Below, piece after piece: positions 35,072-43,207 of a DNA stretch of 64,000 nucleotides (positions are counted from its first letter, which is position 1; each line of letters starts with the position of its first letter). A program made the position numbers and the translations under genes. The notes under the pieces were generated by a model that searched no databases, was not told where the DNA came from, and was given only the letters and a program-made list of their open reading frames with translations. Origin of the DNA: an uncultured Collinsella sp. (lineage in GTDB: Bacteria; Actinomycetota; Coriobacteriia; Coriobacteriales; Coriobacteriaceae). The DNA is taken from contig UQHR01000004.1 in NCBI GenBank assembly GCA_900540905.1, forward strand, positions 1-64,000. The letters are read 5' to 3'.

Positions 35072-36004
35072 CTAGCAGACCTGGCGAACCTCGATGTGCT
35101 TCTTATATTCGTCCACCTTGGCAAAATCGCCCAGACCGGGGCACTCGACCACGTTGGCGCCGGTAGCCATCGACAGATGGAGGGCATCCTCGACTCGCTC
35201 GGGGGCGTCGTGCCATACGGACAGGAAGGCAGCGAGCGAGGAATCGCCGGCGCACACCGTCGACAGCAGCTTGACGTCGAAGGTGCGGTTGGCAAACCAG
35301 ATATGCTCGCCGTTGGAGAAGTACGCGCCGTCGCCACCGAGGGTCAGCAGCACGTTCTTGGCGCCCTTTGCATGCAGCTCGGCCATAGCGCCCTTAACGG
35401 ACTCGTCGTCGCCACCGCTCACCTTGATGCCAAAGATGTCGAGCAGCTCGTCGTCATTGGGCTTGATCAGCAGCGGCTCCATGGCAATGAGGTCAGCCAG
35501 CTGATGGCTCGAGATATCGAGGACGAACTCGGCCCCCTTGGCCTTGACGCGGCGCAGGACCTCGGCCAGGAAGCCCTCGGAAGTGTTGGGAGGCAGCGAG
35601 CCGCTGATGACCAGGCAGGTCATGTCATCGAGCGAATCGATGAGCTCAAACATCTCCTGCTCGTTGGCCTCGTTGATGGCGGCACCGGCGTTGACCATGT
35701 TGTACTCGGTGTCGGGGCCGGCGTTGAGGAACACATTGACGCGCGTAATGCCGTCGGTCCACACGGGCTTGACGGGCACGCCCAGGGCCTCGGCGCCCTT
35801 AACGATAAACTCGCCCGAGAAACCGGCGAAAAAGCCCAGGATCGTGGTGTCGACGCCGTAGTGGTCAAGCGTAAACGAGACGTTGAGACCCTTGCCGTTA
35901 GGCGTATAGACCGCATTGCGGGTGCGCGTAACGGTGTTGGCGGAAAGACCGTCACAGGCGATGTTGTAGTCGATAGCGGGATTTGCAGTGAGCGTGTAAA
36001 TCAT
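35072..36004 (-). CDS. fruK: 1-phosphofructokinase (PfkB family), paralogue 1
   Basis: The enzyme phosphorylates fructose 1-phosphate to fructose 1,6-bisphosphate after PTS uptake. The 310-residue protein opens MIYTLTANPAIDYNIA, has GKGLNVSF for sugar binding, ISGSLPPN, and the catalytic motif as CAGDSSLAAF where most PfkB proteins have GAGD. A second fruK follows upstream at 36191-37123 with the same layout. ATG 36004 is preceded by aaagga; each gene has its own terminator. Tagatose 6-phosphate kinase is a possible alternative for one of the pair. Confidence 0.9.
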   Translation of the reverse strand: MIYTLTANPAIDYNIACDGLSANTVTRTRNAVYTPNGKGLNVSFTLDHYGVDTTILGFFAGFSGEFIVKGAEALGVPVKPVWTDGITRVNVFLNAGPDTEYNMVNAGAAINEANEQEMFELIDSLDDMTCLVISGSLPPNTSEGFLAEVLRRVKAKGAEFVLDISSHQLADLIAMEPLLIKPNDDELLDIFGIKVSGGDDESVKGAMAELHAKGAKNVLLTLGGDGAYFSNGEHIWFANRTFDVKLLSTVCAGDSSLAAFLSVWHDAPERVEDALHLSMATGANVVECPGLGDFAKVDEYKKHIEVRQVC

Positions 36005-36128
36005 GAATGTTCCTTTCACGAAGCAACGTGTTAATGAAAGTATATTCCACGCTTCGGCAAAAGGCTACAACAACTCGGTGAACGGTGTGGAAGCAGTGAA
36101 GGGCGGCGGGTGCCCCGCTCCCCTTCAG

Positions 36129-36163
36129 CAAAAAAACGGCGCCCCGACAGAACCGGGGCGCCG
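36129..36163 (-). terminator. Terminator of the second fruK gene
   Basis: On the minus strand cggcgccccg pairs with cggggcgccg around gttctgt and runs into eight T residues. Confidence 0.92.
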
Positions 36164-36190
36164 CATGCGCACGTATATGTCGCGTTTCGC

Positions 36191-37123
36191 TTACTCGCGA
36201 TCGAGCTTGCGGACGGCAACGCGTTTGCTGTACTCGTCGACGTGACCGAAGTCACCAATACCGACGGACTCAGCAACGTTGGCGCCGGTGGCCATAGCGA
36301 GCTTCATGGCCTCCTCGACGTTGTCGCGATCCCTGTACCACTTGTGCAGGAACGCAGCGAGGGTGCAGTCGCCGGCGCAGACGGAAGAAACCAGCTTGAT
36401 GTTGAACTCACGTTTGGCGTACCAGATGTCCTCGCCGTTGGAGAAGTAAGCGTCGCCGCGGCTACCACGGGTGAGCAGCACGTTCTGAACGCCAGCGTCG
36501 TGAGCCATCTTCATGGCAACGCGGACCTCGTCGTCGGTGTCGACCGGCACGCCGAAGATGGCCTTCATCTCGTGATGGTTCGGCTTGATGAGCAGCGGCT
36601 TCTTGTGAGCGAGCTCCTTGAGCTTGTCGGAGGACAGGTCCAGGACGACGTCGGCGCCACGAGCCTGAGCGTGCTCCATGACCTGAGCCAGGAAGTCGGG
36701 CGTAGCTTTGGGAGGCACGGAGCCGGAAACGATCAGGCACTCGAGATCGCCCGCGGTGTCCAGGATGTTGTAGAGCTCCTCCTGGTGCTGCGGCGTGATC
36801 GGAGCACCCGGGTTCAGGATGCCGTACTCGTGCTGGCCATCGTTGACGTAGGTGTTAATGCGCGTGATACCGTCGGTCCAGACCGGGCGGCAGAGGCAAC
36901 CCAGGTTCATGACCTCCTCGACGATGAACTTGCCCGTGAAGCCAGCAAAGAAGCCGAGTGCAACGGTGTCAACGCCCATCTTCTTAAAGGCGAAGGACAC
37001 GTCGAGGCCCTTGCCGTTAGCCGTGTAGCTGGCCGAGCCGGTGCGGACGTTCTCATCGGGCTCGAGCGGAGAGCTCGAAACCGTCATGTCGACAGCCGGG
37101 TTAGCGGTTAGCGTGTAGAACAT
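36191..37123 (-). CDS. fruK: 1-phosphofructokinase (PfkB family), paralogue 2
   Basis: This 310-residue PfkB protein is clearly related to the product at 35072-36004: MFYTLTANPAVDMTVS, GKGLDVSFAF, IVSGSVPPK, and CAGDCTLAAFLHKW at the catalytic end. It differs most in the sugar-binding N-terminal half (GKGLDV for GKGLNV), which may shift specificity. It starts at ATG 37123 after aggggg and lies just downstream of the EI gene, from which it is separated by the hairpin at 37151-37180. Confidence 0.9.
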   Translation of the reverse strand: MFYTLTANPAVDMTVSSSPLEPDENVRTGSASYTANGKGLDVSFAFKKMGVDTVALGFFAGFTGKFIVEEVMNLGCLCRPVWTDGITRINTYVNDGQHEYGILNPGAPITPQHQEELYNILDTAGDLECLIVSGSVPPKATPDFLAQVMEHAQARGADVVLDLSSDKLKELAHKKPLLIKPNHHEMKAIFGVPVDTDDEVRVAMKMAHDAGVQNVLLTRGSRGDAYFSNGEDIWYAKREFNIKLVSSVCAGDCTLAAFLHKWYRDRDNVEEAMKLAMATGANVAESVGIGDFGHVDEYSKRVAVRKLDRE

Positions 37124-37150
37124 TTACAGTACCCCCTGTATATGTGAGGG

Positions 37151-37180
37151 CCGCGTGGCCGGCCCATTCCAACCACGCGG
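37151..37180 (-). other. Hairpin between ptsI and fruK
   Basis: Eight-base arms, ccgcgtgg and ccacgcgg, close a 14-nt loop in the ptsI-fruK spacer. There is no T-run; it may slow polymerase or protect the upstream mRNA end. Confidence 0.5.
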
Positions 37181-37197
37181 TTACCTCTGATACCAAA

Positions 37198-38901
37198 TTA
37201 GCGAGCTGCGGACTCGAGCAGTGCCTTGACCTCGGCGGCGGTGTTGCAGGCGAGTGCCTTCTCGGCGAGCTCGTCGCACTCGGCCTTGGTCCACTGGCTG
37301 ATGGTCTTGCGGGCGCGCAGGATCGACGGAGCGCTCATCGAGAACTCCTCCAGGCCCCAGCTGATCAGCAGCGGCTCGAGCAGCGGATCGGCAGCGGCTT
37401 CGCCGCACATACCGACCATGATGCCGGCCTTCACGCCGCTCTCGATGATGTTCTTGAGCGAGCGGAGCACGGCGGGATAGTAAACCTGGTACAGGTTGGA
37501 GATGGTGTCGTTACCACGGTCGGCGCACATGGTGTAGCCGATCAGGTCGTTGGTGCCGATGGAGAAGAAGTCGGCGACCTCGGCCAAGCGGTCAGCGAGG
37601 AGAGACGCGGCAGGCGTCTCGACCATGATGCCGACCTCGATGTTCTCGTTGAACTTGCGGCCCTCTTCGGTGAGCTCGGACTTGCACTGCTCGACGAGCT
37701 CCTTGACGGCCAAGACCTCCTCGACGCAGGTAACGAGCGGGATCATGATCTTGACGTCACCAAAGGCGCTGGCGCGCAGCAGGGCGCGGAGCTGGACCTT
37801 GTACTGGTCAGGATTGGCCAGGCAGTAACGCACGGCGCGGAAGCCCATGAAGGGGTTATCTTCCTTGACCATGTGCAGGTACGGGATCTCCTTGTCGCCA
37901 CCCACGTCGAGCGTACGGATGATGACCGGAGCGCCCTTGAGCGCACTGGCGACCTTGCGGTAGGCGTTGAACTGCTCCTCCTCGGAAGGAAGCTCAGCGG
38001 AGTCCATGAACAGGAACTCGGAGCGGAACAGGCCGATGGCCTCGGCGTCGTGATCGAGCGCGTTGGGCACATCATCGGGGTTACCGATGTTGCAGGCGAT
38101 GATCTTCTTGATGCCGTCGGCTGTCACGGACGGCTTGCCACGGAAGGCCTCGAGGGCTGCCTTCTCGGCAGCGAAGGCCTCGGCCTTGGCGGTGTAAGCG
38201 GCAAGCGTCTCCTCGTCGGGATCGGCCTCGACAACACCCTTGCCACCGTCGACGACAACGGTCATACCGTTGCGCAGCGCGGTGCAGCTATTGGAAACCG
38301 AAAGGACAGCCGGGATCTCGAGGGCGCGCGCAATAATCGCGGAGTGCGACGTGCGGCCACCGGTCTCGGTGACGATACCGGCAACGTGGGCCTTATCGAT
38401 CGTGGCGGTCATGGACGGCGTGAGGTCGTGAACGACAACGACAGTATTCTCGGGCAGGACGGAGAGGTCGACGACCTCCTTGCCCAGCAGCTCGGCCAGA
38501 ATACCGGTGCGGATGTCGGCGATGTCGGCCGCGCGCAGACGAAACATCTCGTCGTCCATGGACAGGAACATGTTCTCGAACATGGTCGAGGTGTCCATGA
38601 GCGCCTGCTCGGCGCAGGTACCGCCGTCAATGGCGGCGTTGATGGCGTCGGTCATGCCCGGGTCCTGAGCCAGGACAATGTGTCCGCTCATGATCTCGGC
38701 CTCGGCCTCGCCCACCGTCTCCTTCATGTGGTCGGCCTGAGCCTGGGTCTTCTCGCAGAAGACCGAAAGAGCGGACTGATAGCGCTCCTTCTCTGCTGCC
38801 GAATCGGCAACCTCGTGCGGCTCAAACGTCAAGTCGGGATCGACGGCGACCATGACGGTGCCGATACCGATGCCCTCGGAAGCGTTGACTCCCTGATACA
38901 T
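37198..38901 (-). CDS. ptsI: PTS enzyme I (phosphoenolpyruvate-protein phosphotransferase)
   Basis: EI takes phosphate from PEP and passes it to HPr. The 567-residue protein is of standard length, with the phosphorylated histidine at about 186 in TGGRTSHSAIIARALEIPAV, the PEP-binding IGLFRSEFLFMD and RTLDVGGDKEIPYL, and the catalytic cysteine in GMCGEAAADP near 495. I start it at ATG 38901, since the ATG six bases earlier lies too close to agagg. It is encoded between HPr and the fruK genes, so the general PTS proteins are clustered with a fructose system here. Confidence 0.95.
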   Translation of the reverse strand: MYQGVNASEGIGIGTVMVAVDPDLTFEPHEVADSAAEKERYQSALSVFCEKTQAQADHMKETVGEAEAEIMSGHIVLAQDPGMTDAINAAIDGGTCAEQALMDTSTMFENMFLSMDDEMFRLRAADIADIRTGILAELLGKEVVDLSVLPENTVVVVHDLTPSMTATIDKAHVAGIVTETGGRTSHSAIIARALEIPAVLSVSNSCTALRNGMTVVVDGGKGVVEADPDEETLAAYTAKAEAFAAEKAALEAFRGKPSVTADGIKKIIACNIGNPDDVPNALDHDAEAIGLFRSEFLFMDSAELPSEEEQFNAYRKVASALKGAPVIIRTLDVGGDKEIPYLHMVKEDNPFMGFRAVRYCLANPDQYKVQLRALLRASAFGDVKIMIPLVTCVEEVLAVKELVEQCKSELTEEGRKFNENIEVGIMVETPAASLLADRLAEVADFFSIGTNDLIGYTMCADRGNDTISNLYQVYYPAVLRSLKNIIESGVKAGIMVGMCGEAAADPLLEPLLISWGLEEFSMSAPSILRARKTISQWTKAECDELAEKALACNTAAEVKALLESAAR

Positions 38902-39034
38902 TCCCATTCCTCTCTCCGTGTCATGTGATAAAGCGTTTTGCCATATCCATGACAAAAGAGCGCAGCTACCTTACAACAGGTCACTGCGCCCCCAAATATG
39001 AACTTAGTTGTTCAACATGCGACCCGTTTGAGTT

Positions 39035-39298
39035 CTACTCGCCAAGACCGCTCTTGATGAGCTCGATGGCAGCAGCCAGAGCCTCGGCCTCGTCGGCGCC
39101 GTCGCACTTGACCTCGACCTCGGTACCGCAGGGGATACCAGCAGCCATGAGGGCCATCGGGGACTTGCCGTTGACCTCCTTCTCGGGGGTGACGACCGTC
39201 ACGTCACAGGCGTACTTGCCCATGGTGGAGGCGAACAGACCAGCCGGACGCATGTGCAGACCCTGAGGATTAACGAGGGTAGCCTTCTCAGAAACCAT
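39035..39298 (-). CDS. ptsH: PTS phosphocarrier protein HPr
   Basis: The 87-residue HPr has the phosphorylated His15 in NPQGLHMRPAGLFAS and a serine at position 46 in NGKSPMALM, the residue modified by HPr kinase in Firmicutes. Keeping Ser46 suggests a regulatory HPr. The ATG at 39298 follows aaaaaggag. It lies upstream of ptsI on the same strand with a 133-nt gap. Confidence 0.95.
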   Translation of the reverse strand: MVSEKATLVNPQGLHMRPAGLFASTMGKYACDVTVVTPEKEVNGKSPMALMAAGIPCGTEVEVKCDGADEAEALAAAIELIKSGLGE

Positions 39299-39435
39299 AA
39301 TTGACTCCTTTTTGTGTTTAACCCCTGTCATGCATGTGGCAGGAGTCAGATTCACGACGTTGTTTATATTAACTCACATCAAACGGTTTTTCATTATGTT
39401 TCGGACGAATTGTTGGACAGATGTGTTTGTCGTCC

Positions 39436-39587
39436 GCTTGTTCGCCCACAGGGGGCCGGGCGCGGCCAGTGAGATTTCCTGCTCTACAGTCCTGCTCGCA
39501 CGAAGAGCACATTATGTGCTCTTCGGCTCGTGCGGAACTCGCGATAAATCTCACTGGCCGCGCCCGGCCCCCTGTGGGCGAGCAAGC
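39436..39587. repeat. Large palindromic element, copy B
   Basis: The outer arms 39436-39477 and 39546-39587 are 42-bp inverted repeats with a single G-T mismatch, and are unrelated in sequence to the arms of copy A. The core is nearly identical to copy A: cagtcctgctcgcacg (39487-39502), a 9-bp stem gaagagcac/gtgctcttc with loop attat, then ggctcgtgcggaactcgcg. Three pairs of the inner stem differ from copy A and all are compensated. It lies about 140 nt upstream of ptsH. The remaining sequence of 39299-39435 shows only the ptsH leader. Confidence 0.92.
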
Positions 39588-39690
39588 TGCAGAAACTCGG
39601 TCGGTCCAGAGCAATATCGTGCGAACGGAATTCTGGCTAATGATCTGTTCGCGACAAAGACTCGATAGGTAGCCCCCTCTATGCCCTTTT

Positions 39691-39763
39691 ATAAGTTGCG
39701 ATGAATTAGGGATTGAATTTGGGGTTGAATCGTTTAAACAGTCCCTATTTCACCGCAACTTAT
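39691..39763. repeat. Short palindromic repeat, family 2, copy 2
   Basis: The arms 39691-39714 and 39739-39763 are imperfect inverted repeats (ataagttgcgatgaattag and its partner) matching the family at 8930-9006. The centre is unrelated. It sits just downstream of the fruA terminator. Confidence 0.8.
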
Positions 39764-39774
39764 GGGAGGGATAG

Positions 39775-39810
39775 AAAAAAGGCGGGGGCTCCTAGTGGAG
39801 TCCTCGCCTT
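39775..39810 (-). terminator. Terminator of fruA
   Basis: On the minus strand ggcgaggactcc pairs with ggagcccccgcc and is followed by six T residues, starting about 37 nt after the fruA stop. Confidence 0.85.
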
Positions 39811-39846
39811 TTGTGCAGAGGGCGATGTTATTCGCGAACTGCGGGA

Positions 39847-41856
39847 TTAGATCAAGCGGGCGTTGATCGTCTTGGCGATCTCGGCGGCGTCAGTGGAACC
39901 CTTGACGGTGGCACGGAAGTCCTCGTCCATGAGCGCCTCGGCGACCTTGGACAGAATCTTGAGATGCGTGGTGCCAGCCTGGGCACCGGGGATGAGCAGG
40001 GCGATAGCCACGTTGACGGGAGCGCCGTCCATGGTGTCCCAACCGGTGACGCCGGAGTCGTCCTTGACGACGATAACGGCGGCCTCGGTAATGGCATCGG
40101 ACTTGGCATGCGGAATGGCGAAGCCCTCCATCATGCCCGTGGTACCCTCGGCCTCGCGGGCCAGGAAGGCGTTCATCACGGCATCGGCGTCGCTCGCGAC
40201 ACCGGCCTTGACGGCCTGGTTGGAGACAAAGCTCAGAGCCTCGTCACGAGAAGCGAAGTCCTCGGCGACAAAGACGTTCTCGACCTTCACGAAGTCGGCA
40301 GCCTCGGCCTTGGGGGCCTCGACGGCAGCGGCCTTGGGGGCCTGGACCGGCTGAGCAGCGGCGGCGGGAGCTGCCTTCTGGTTCTTCTCGAAGTCGTACT
40401 TCTTGAAGGCCACGAACAGGATGCCACCGACCACAGCGCCGATGAGGATCGCGAGGACCCACAGCGGACCATTCTCGACAACGGGCAGGACCAGGAAGCC
40501 ACCATGAGGCGCCGGATCGTGAACGTTGAACATAATGGTCAGGATCGAGGCGATAGAGGAACCGAGCATCATGATGGGCATGACGGGCCAGATGTTCTTG
40601 GTCATGAACGGAATGGCGCCCTCGGTGATGTGGGTGCAACCAAGGATGAGGTTGACGATACCGGCGTCGTGATCCTCCTGGCTGAAGTACTTCTTGCCGA
40701 CAACGACGGCGAAGGTGGTGATCAGCGGCGGAACGATGCAAGCTGCGGAGACGGCAGCCATGAAGTTGGTGCCGAAGTTGTAGGTGTCGGTGCCGACACC
40801 GGCGGCCAGGGCCTCGGTGAGCATAGCGGTACCGGTGACGTAAGCAGCCTTGTTGACCGGGCCGCCCATGTCAACGGCGCACATGCAGCCGATGGCAAGG
40901 CCCAGAACAATGGCGCCAGAGGCAGACAGACCCTTGAGGAAGTCCATCATGGCGGTGTTGATGGCAGCCATGGGGCCGGAGATGCCGAGCATGACCAGGC
41001 CGACGATAGCAGTCGAGAACAGCGGGTACAGGAAGATAGCCTTGAGGCCGTCCAGATTCTTGGGCAGCTTGGAGAAGACCTTCTCGAGCAGCAAGATGAC
41101 ATAGCCAGCGAGGAAACCGCCGACGATGCCGCCCAGGAAGCCGAAGCCCACGCCGGCGCCGCCGGCGTCGATCATGCCGGTCTCGGCGTTAACGGGCAGG
41201 CCCTGGATGGCGATCATACCGGCAACAAAACCGGGGACGAGCGCCGGGCGCTTGCCGATGGACTCGGCGATGTAGGCGGAAAGCACGGGAACCATGAGGT
41301 TCATGGCGATGCCGCCGATGATCTTGAGCATCGCAGCAAAGCTGTTGTAGTCGGCAGCCGTCGAATCAAAGGACGTGATGCCCCACAGGAACGAGACGGC
41401 GGTCAGGACACCACCAGCGACGACGAAGACCAGCATGTGGCTGACGCCGTTCATGAGGTGCTTGTAGATGATGTGGCCGATGGACTCCTTCTCCTCGACC
41501 TCATCCTCGACATCGGCAGCAGCCGCAACCGAGTCGTCACCCTTGGCGGCGAGCGCGCGGTCGATCAGCTTACCGGCGGCCTCGACGGACAGGGCTTTGG
41601 AAACACCAACGGAAACCATGCGCTTGCCGGCGAAACGCTCCGCCTGGACATCCTTATCGGCCGCGACGACGACGGCCTTGGCACCAGCGATCTCGCTCTT
41701 GGTGAGTTCGTTCTCGACACCGACCTGGCCATGGGTCTCGACCTTAATAGTCAGACCTCGCTCAGCAGCTGCCTTCTCCAGCGCCTCCTTCGCCATGAAG
41801 GTGTGCGCAATGCCGGTCGGGCAACCGGTGGCGGCGATGATGTCAAACTTAGCCAT
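39847..41856 (-). CDS. fruA: Fructose-specific PTS transporter EIIBCA
   Basis: This single-chain permease imports fructose and phosphorylates it at C1. Domain order in the 669-residue protein: EIIB with the active cysteine at 12 (AATGCPTGIAHTFMA), an acidic linker, the EIIC membrane domain (about 135-490, with DMGGPVNKAAYV and CTHITEGAIPF), an alanine- and proline-rich linker, and EIIA at the C-terminus with the phosphorylated histidine in GFAIPHAKSD near 581. The ATG at 41856 follows aaaaaggaggg. It is divergent from an RpiR regulator, and a palindrome in the shared region is the likely operator. Confidence 0.95.
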   Translation of the reverse strand: MAKFDIIAATGCPTGIAHTFMAKEALEKAAAERGLTIKVETHGQVGVENELTKSEIAGAKAVVVAADKDVQAERFAGKRMVSVGVSKALSVEAAGKLIDRALAAKGDDSVAAAADVEDEVEEKESIGHIIYKHLMNGVSHMLVFVVAGGVLTAVSFLWGITSFDSTAADYNSFAAMLKIIGGIAMNLMVPVLSAYIAESIGKRPALVPGFVAGMIAIQGLPVNAETGMIDAGGAGVGFGFLGGIVGGFLAGYVILLLEKVFSKLPKNLDGLKAIFLYPLFSTAIVGLVMLGISGPMAAINTAMMDFLKGLSASGAIVLGLAIGCMCAVDMGGPVNKAAYVTGTAMLTEALAAGVGTDTYNFGTNFMAAVSAACIVPPLITTFAVVVGKKYFSQEDHDAGIVNLILGCTHITEGAIPFMTKNIWPVMPIMMLGSSIASILTIMFNVHDPAPHGGFLVLPVVENGPLWVLAILIGAVVGGILFVAFKKYDFEKNQKAAPAAAAQPVQAPKAAAVEAPKAEAADFVKVENVFVAEDFASRDEALSFVSNQAVKAGVASDADAVMNAFLAREAEGTTGMMEGFAIPHAKSDAITEAAVIVVKDDSGVTGWDTMDGAPVNVAIALLIPGAQAGTTHLKILSKVAEALMDEDFRATVKGSTDAAEIAKTINARLI

Positions 41857-41992
41857 GTGTCCCTCCTTTTTAAGTTTTGCGCCCGCAGGCGCTCCCCTAC
41901 ACGCGCGTCCTTGCGCGCTTTTCCACAACTGAAAGATACCAACCTACCGTCCGCGTGAGAAGAGACAAGGCGCAATTCTCCGGTGAAAGGTT

Positions 41993-42021
41993 CTTTCATA
42001 ACCGTAAACGGTAAGTGAAAG
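41993..42021. promoter_or_regulatory. Operator candidate between fruA and rpiR
   Basis: Two inverted repeats share nearly the same centre: ctttca at 41993-41998 with tgaaag at 42016-42021, and accgt (42001-42005) with acggt (42008-42012). It lies midway in the divergent spacer and is a good candidate for the RpiR binding site. A TATACT hexamer at 42075-42080 may be the -10 of the regulator gene. Confidence 0.6.
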
Positions 42022-42128
42022 TTTACCATCAACACTTGAAACGGCAAGGTGTATCTTGTAATTGAAAATCCCCCTATACTATGACATTACAAAACGAGTC
42101 CGATTTTCATGCCAACCAGGAGCCATCC

Positions 42129-42986
42129 ATGACCGATAGTAGCAAGAGCGCACTTTCCCTCATTAGTACCCATCAGGGATACAGCGAGTCCGAGCAGCGC
42201 ATTGTCGACTATATATTGGAGCACCAGTCCGAGGCGCCACGCCTCACGGCGGCTCAGCTCTCGCGCGCCGCCGCCACGTCCGAGGCGACCGTTTCGCGCT
42301 TCTGCCGCAAGCTTGGCTTTGGCAGCTTCCGCAGCTTTCAGTTTTCGTTGGCGCGCGACTTGGAGAGTCAGCGCAACGAGGGCCTGACCGACGAGGTATC
42401 GCTCGACAACATGGAGCAGAGCCTTAAGAACATCCTGGCTGCCAAGGTGAGCGAGCTTAATGCGACCATCGACGGGATCGACCACGATACGCTGGCGGCT
42501 GTTGTGCATGCCCTTAAGCATGCAGGGGTTATTGAGTTTGCAGCTGTGGGCAATACGAACGCGGTCGCGCTCGATGCGACGTTTAAGTTTTCGCAGCTGG
42601 GCCTGCGCTGCATGGCGAGCACCATTAGCGAGACATCAATCGGCTTTGCGCTCACGTTGCGCCCGGGTGACGTCATCGTGCTAATCTCAAACTCCGGCAA
42701 ATCGCGCCGACTGAATCGCATGGCAAAAGCGGCTCGCAACTGTGGCGCAACCGTAGTCGTCATCAGCAGCGACAGCAAATCCCCGCTCGCGCGTCTGGCA
42801 GACTACACTTTTAATACCGTCAACCACGAAGCGCTGCTGACGACAGGCGACTTTGCGTTCTCTAAGATCAGTGCCACGATGATCATCGAAGTCATCTACA
42901 ACTTCCTGCTGCCCGAGATTGAAGACGCTCGCGAACATATCAGCTACTACGAGGAGCTCATCCAGCCGGATAAGGTCGTGGAATAG
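42129..42986 (+). CDS. MurR/RpiR-family regulator
   Basis: The 285-residue protein has an N-terminal HTH_6 domain (SESEQRIVDYILEHQ, LSRAAATSEATVSRFCRKLG) and a C-terminal SIS sugar-phosphate-binding domain (FAAVGNTNAVALDATFKF, VIVLISNSGKSRRLNRMAKAA). It probably senses a sugar phosphate, here fructose 1-phosphate or a related compound, and controls the divergent fruA gene. I start it at ATG 42129 after aggag; an in-frame ATG 48 nt upstream has no ribosome binding site. Confidence 0.92.
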   Translation: MTDSSKSALSLISTHQGYSESEQRIVDYILEHQSEAPRLTAAQLSRAAATSEATVSRFCRKLGFGSFRSFQFSLARDLESQRNEGLTDEVSLDNMEQSLKNILAAKVSELNATIDGIDHDTLAAVVHALKHAGVIEFAAVGNTNAVALDATFKFSQLGLRCMASTISETSIGFALTLRPGDVIVLISNSGKSRRLNRMAKAARNCGATVVVISSDSKSPLARLADYTFNTVNHEALLTTGDFAFSKISATMIIEVIYNFLLPEIEDAREHISYYEELIQPDKVVE

Positions 42987-43014
42987 ACATTTTGGCGAGC
43001 CGACAAACGCCACT

Positions 43015-43176
43015 CGCCACGAAACCGGCCCATCTACTACGTTTTATCCGTATGGCCCAACCACATACCAAAAATAGAAAAAACCGCAGGCATTCTACCT
43101 GCGGTTTTCTTTTTGCAATTCTTGACGTGCTTGCCGATAGCCTATCAAACGTAGTAGATGGGCCAGTTTCGTGGCG
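43015..43176. repeat. 30-bp inverted repeat enclosing a bidirectional terminator
   Basis: The arms 43015-43044 and 43147-43176 (cgccacgaaac, then ggcccatctactacgttt) are inverted with one mismatch and enclose 102 nt that contain the terminator at 43079-43113. The element fills the space between the converging rpiR-type gene and recN. It is a third palindrome family, unrelated to the others. Confidence 0.85.
43079..43113. terminator. Bidirectional terminator between the RpiR gene and recN
   Basis: The stem aaaccgcagg/cctgcggttt has A residues before and T residues after, so it works on both strands. Confidence 0.9.
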
Positions 43177-43207
43177 GCAGGGTCGGACATGCATGTGGCG
43201 GCTCGGC

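Noticed and set aside
39811..41958. Long open frame opposite fruA, and a similar one opposite ptsI (37144-38928)
   Set aside because: Both are shadows of well-supported genes on the minus strand and show low-complexity G, D, H and V composition.
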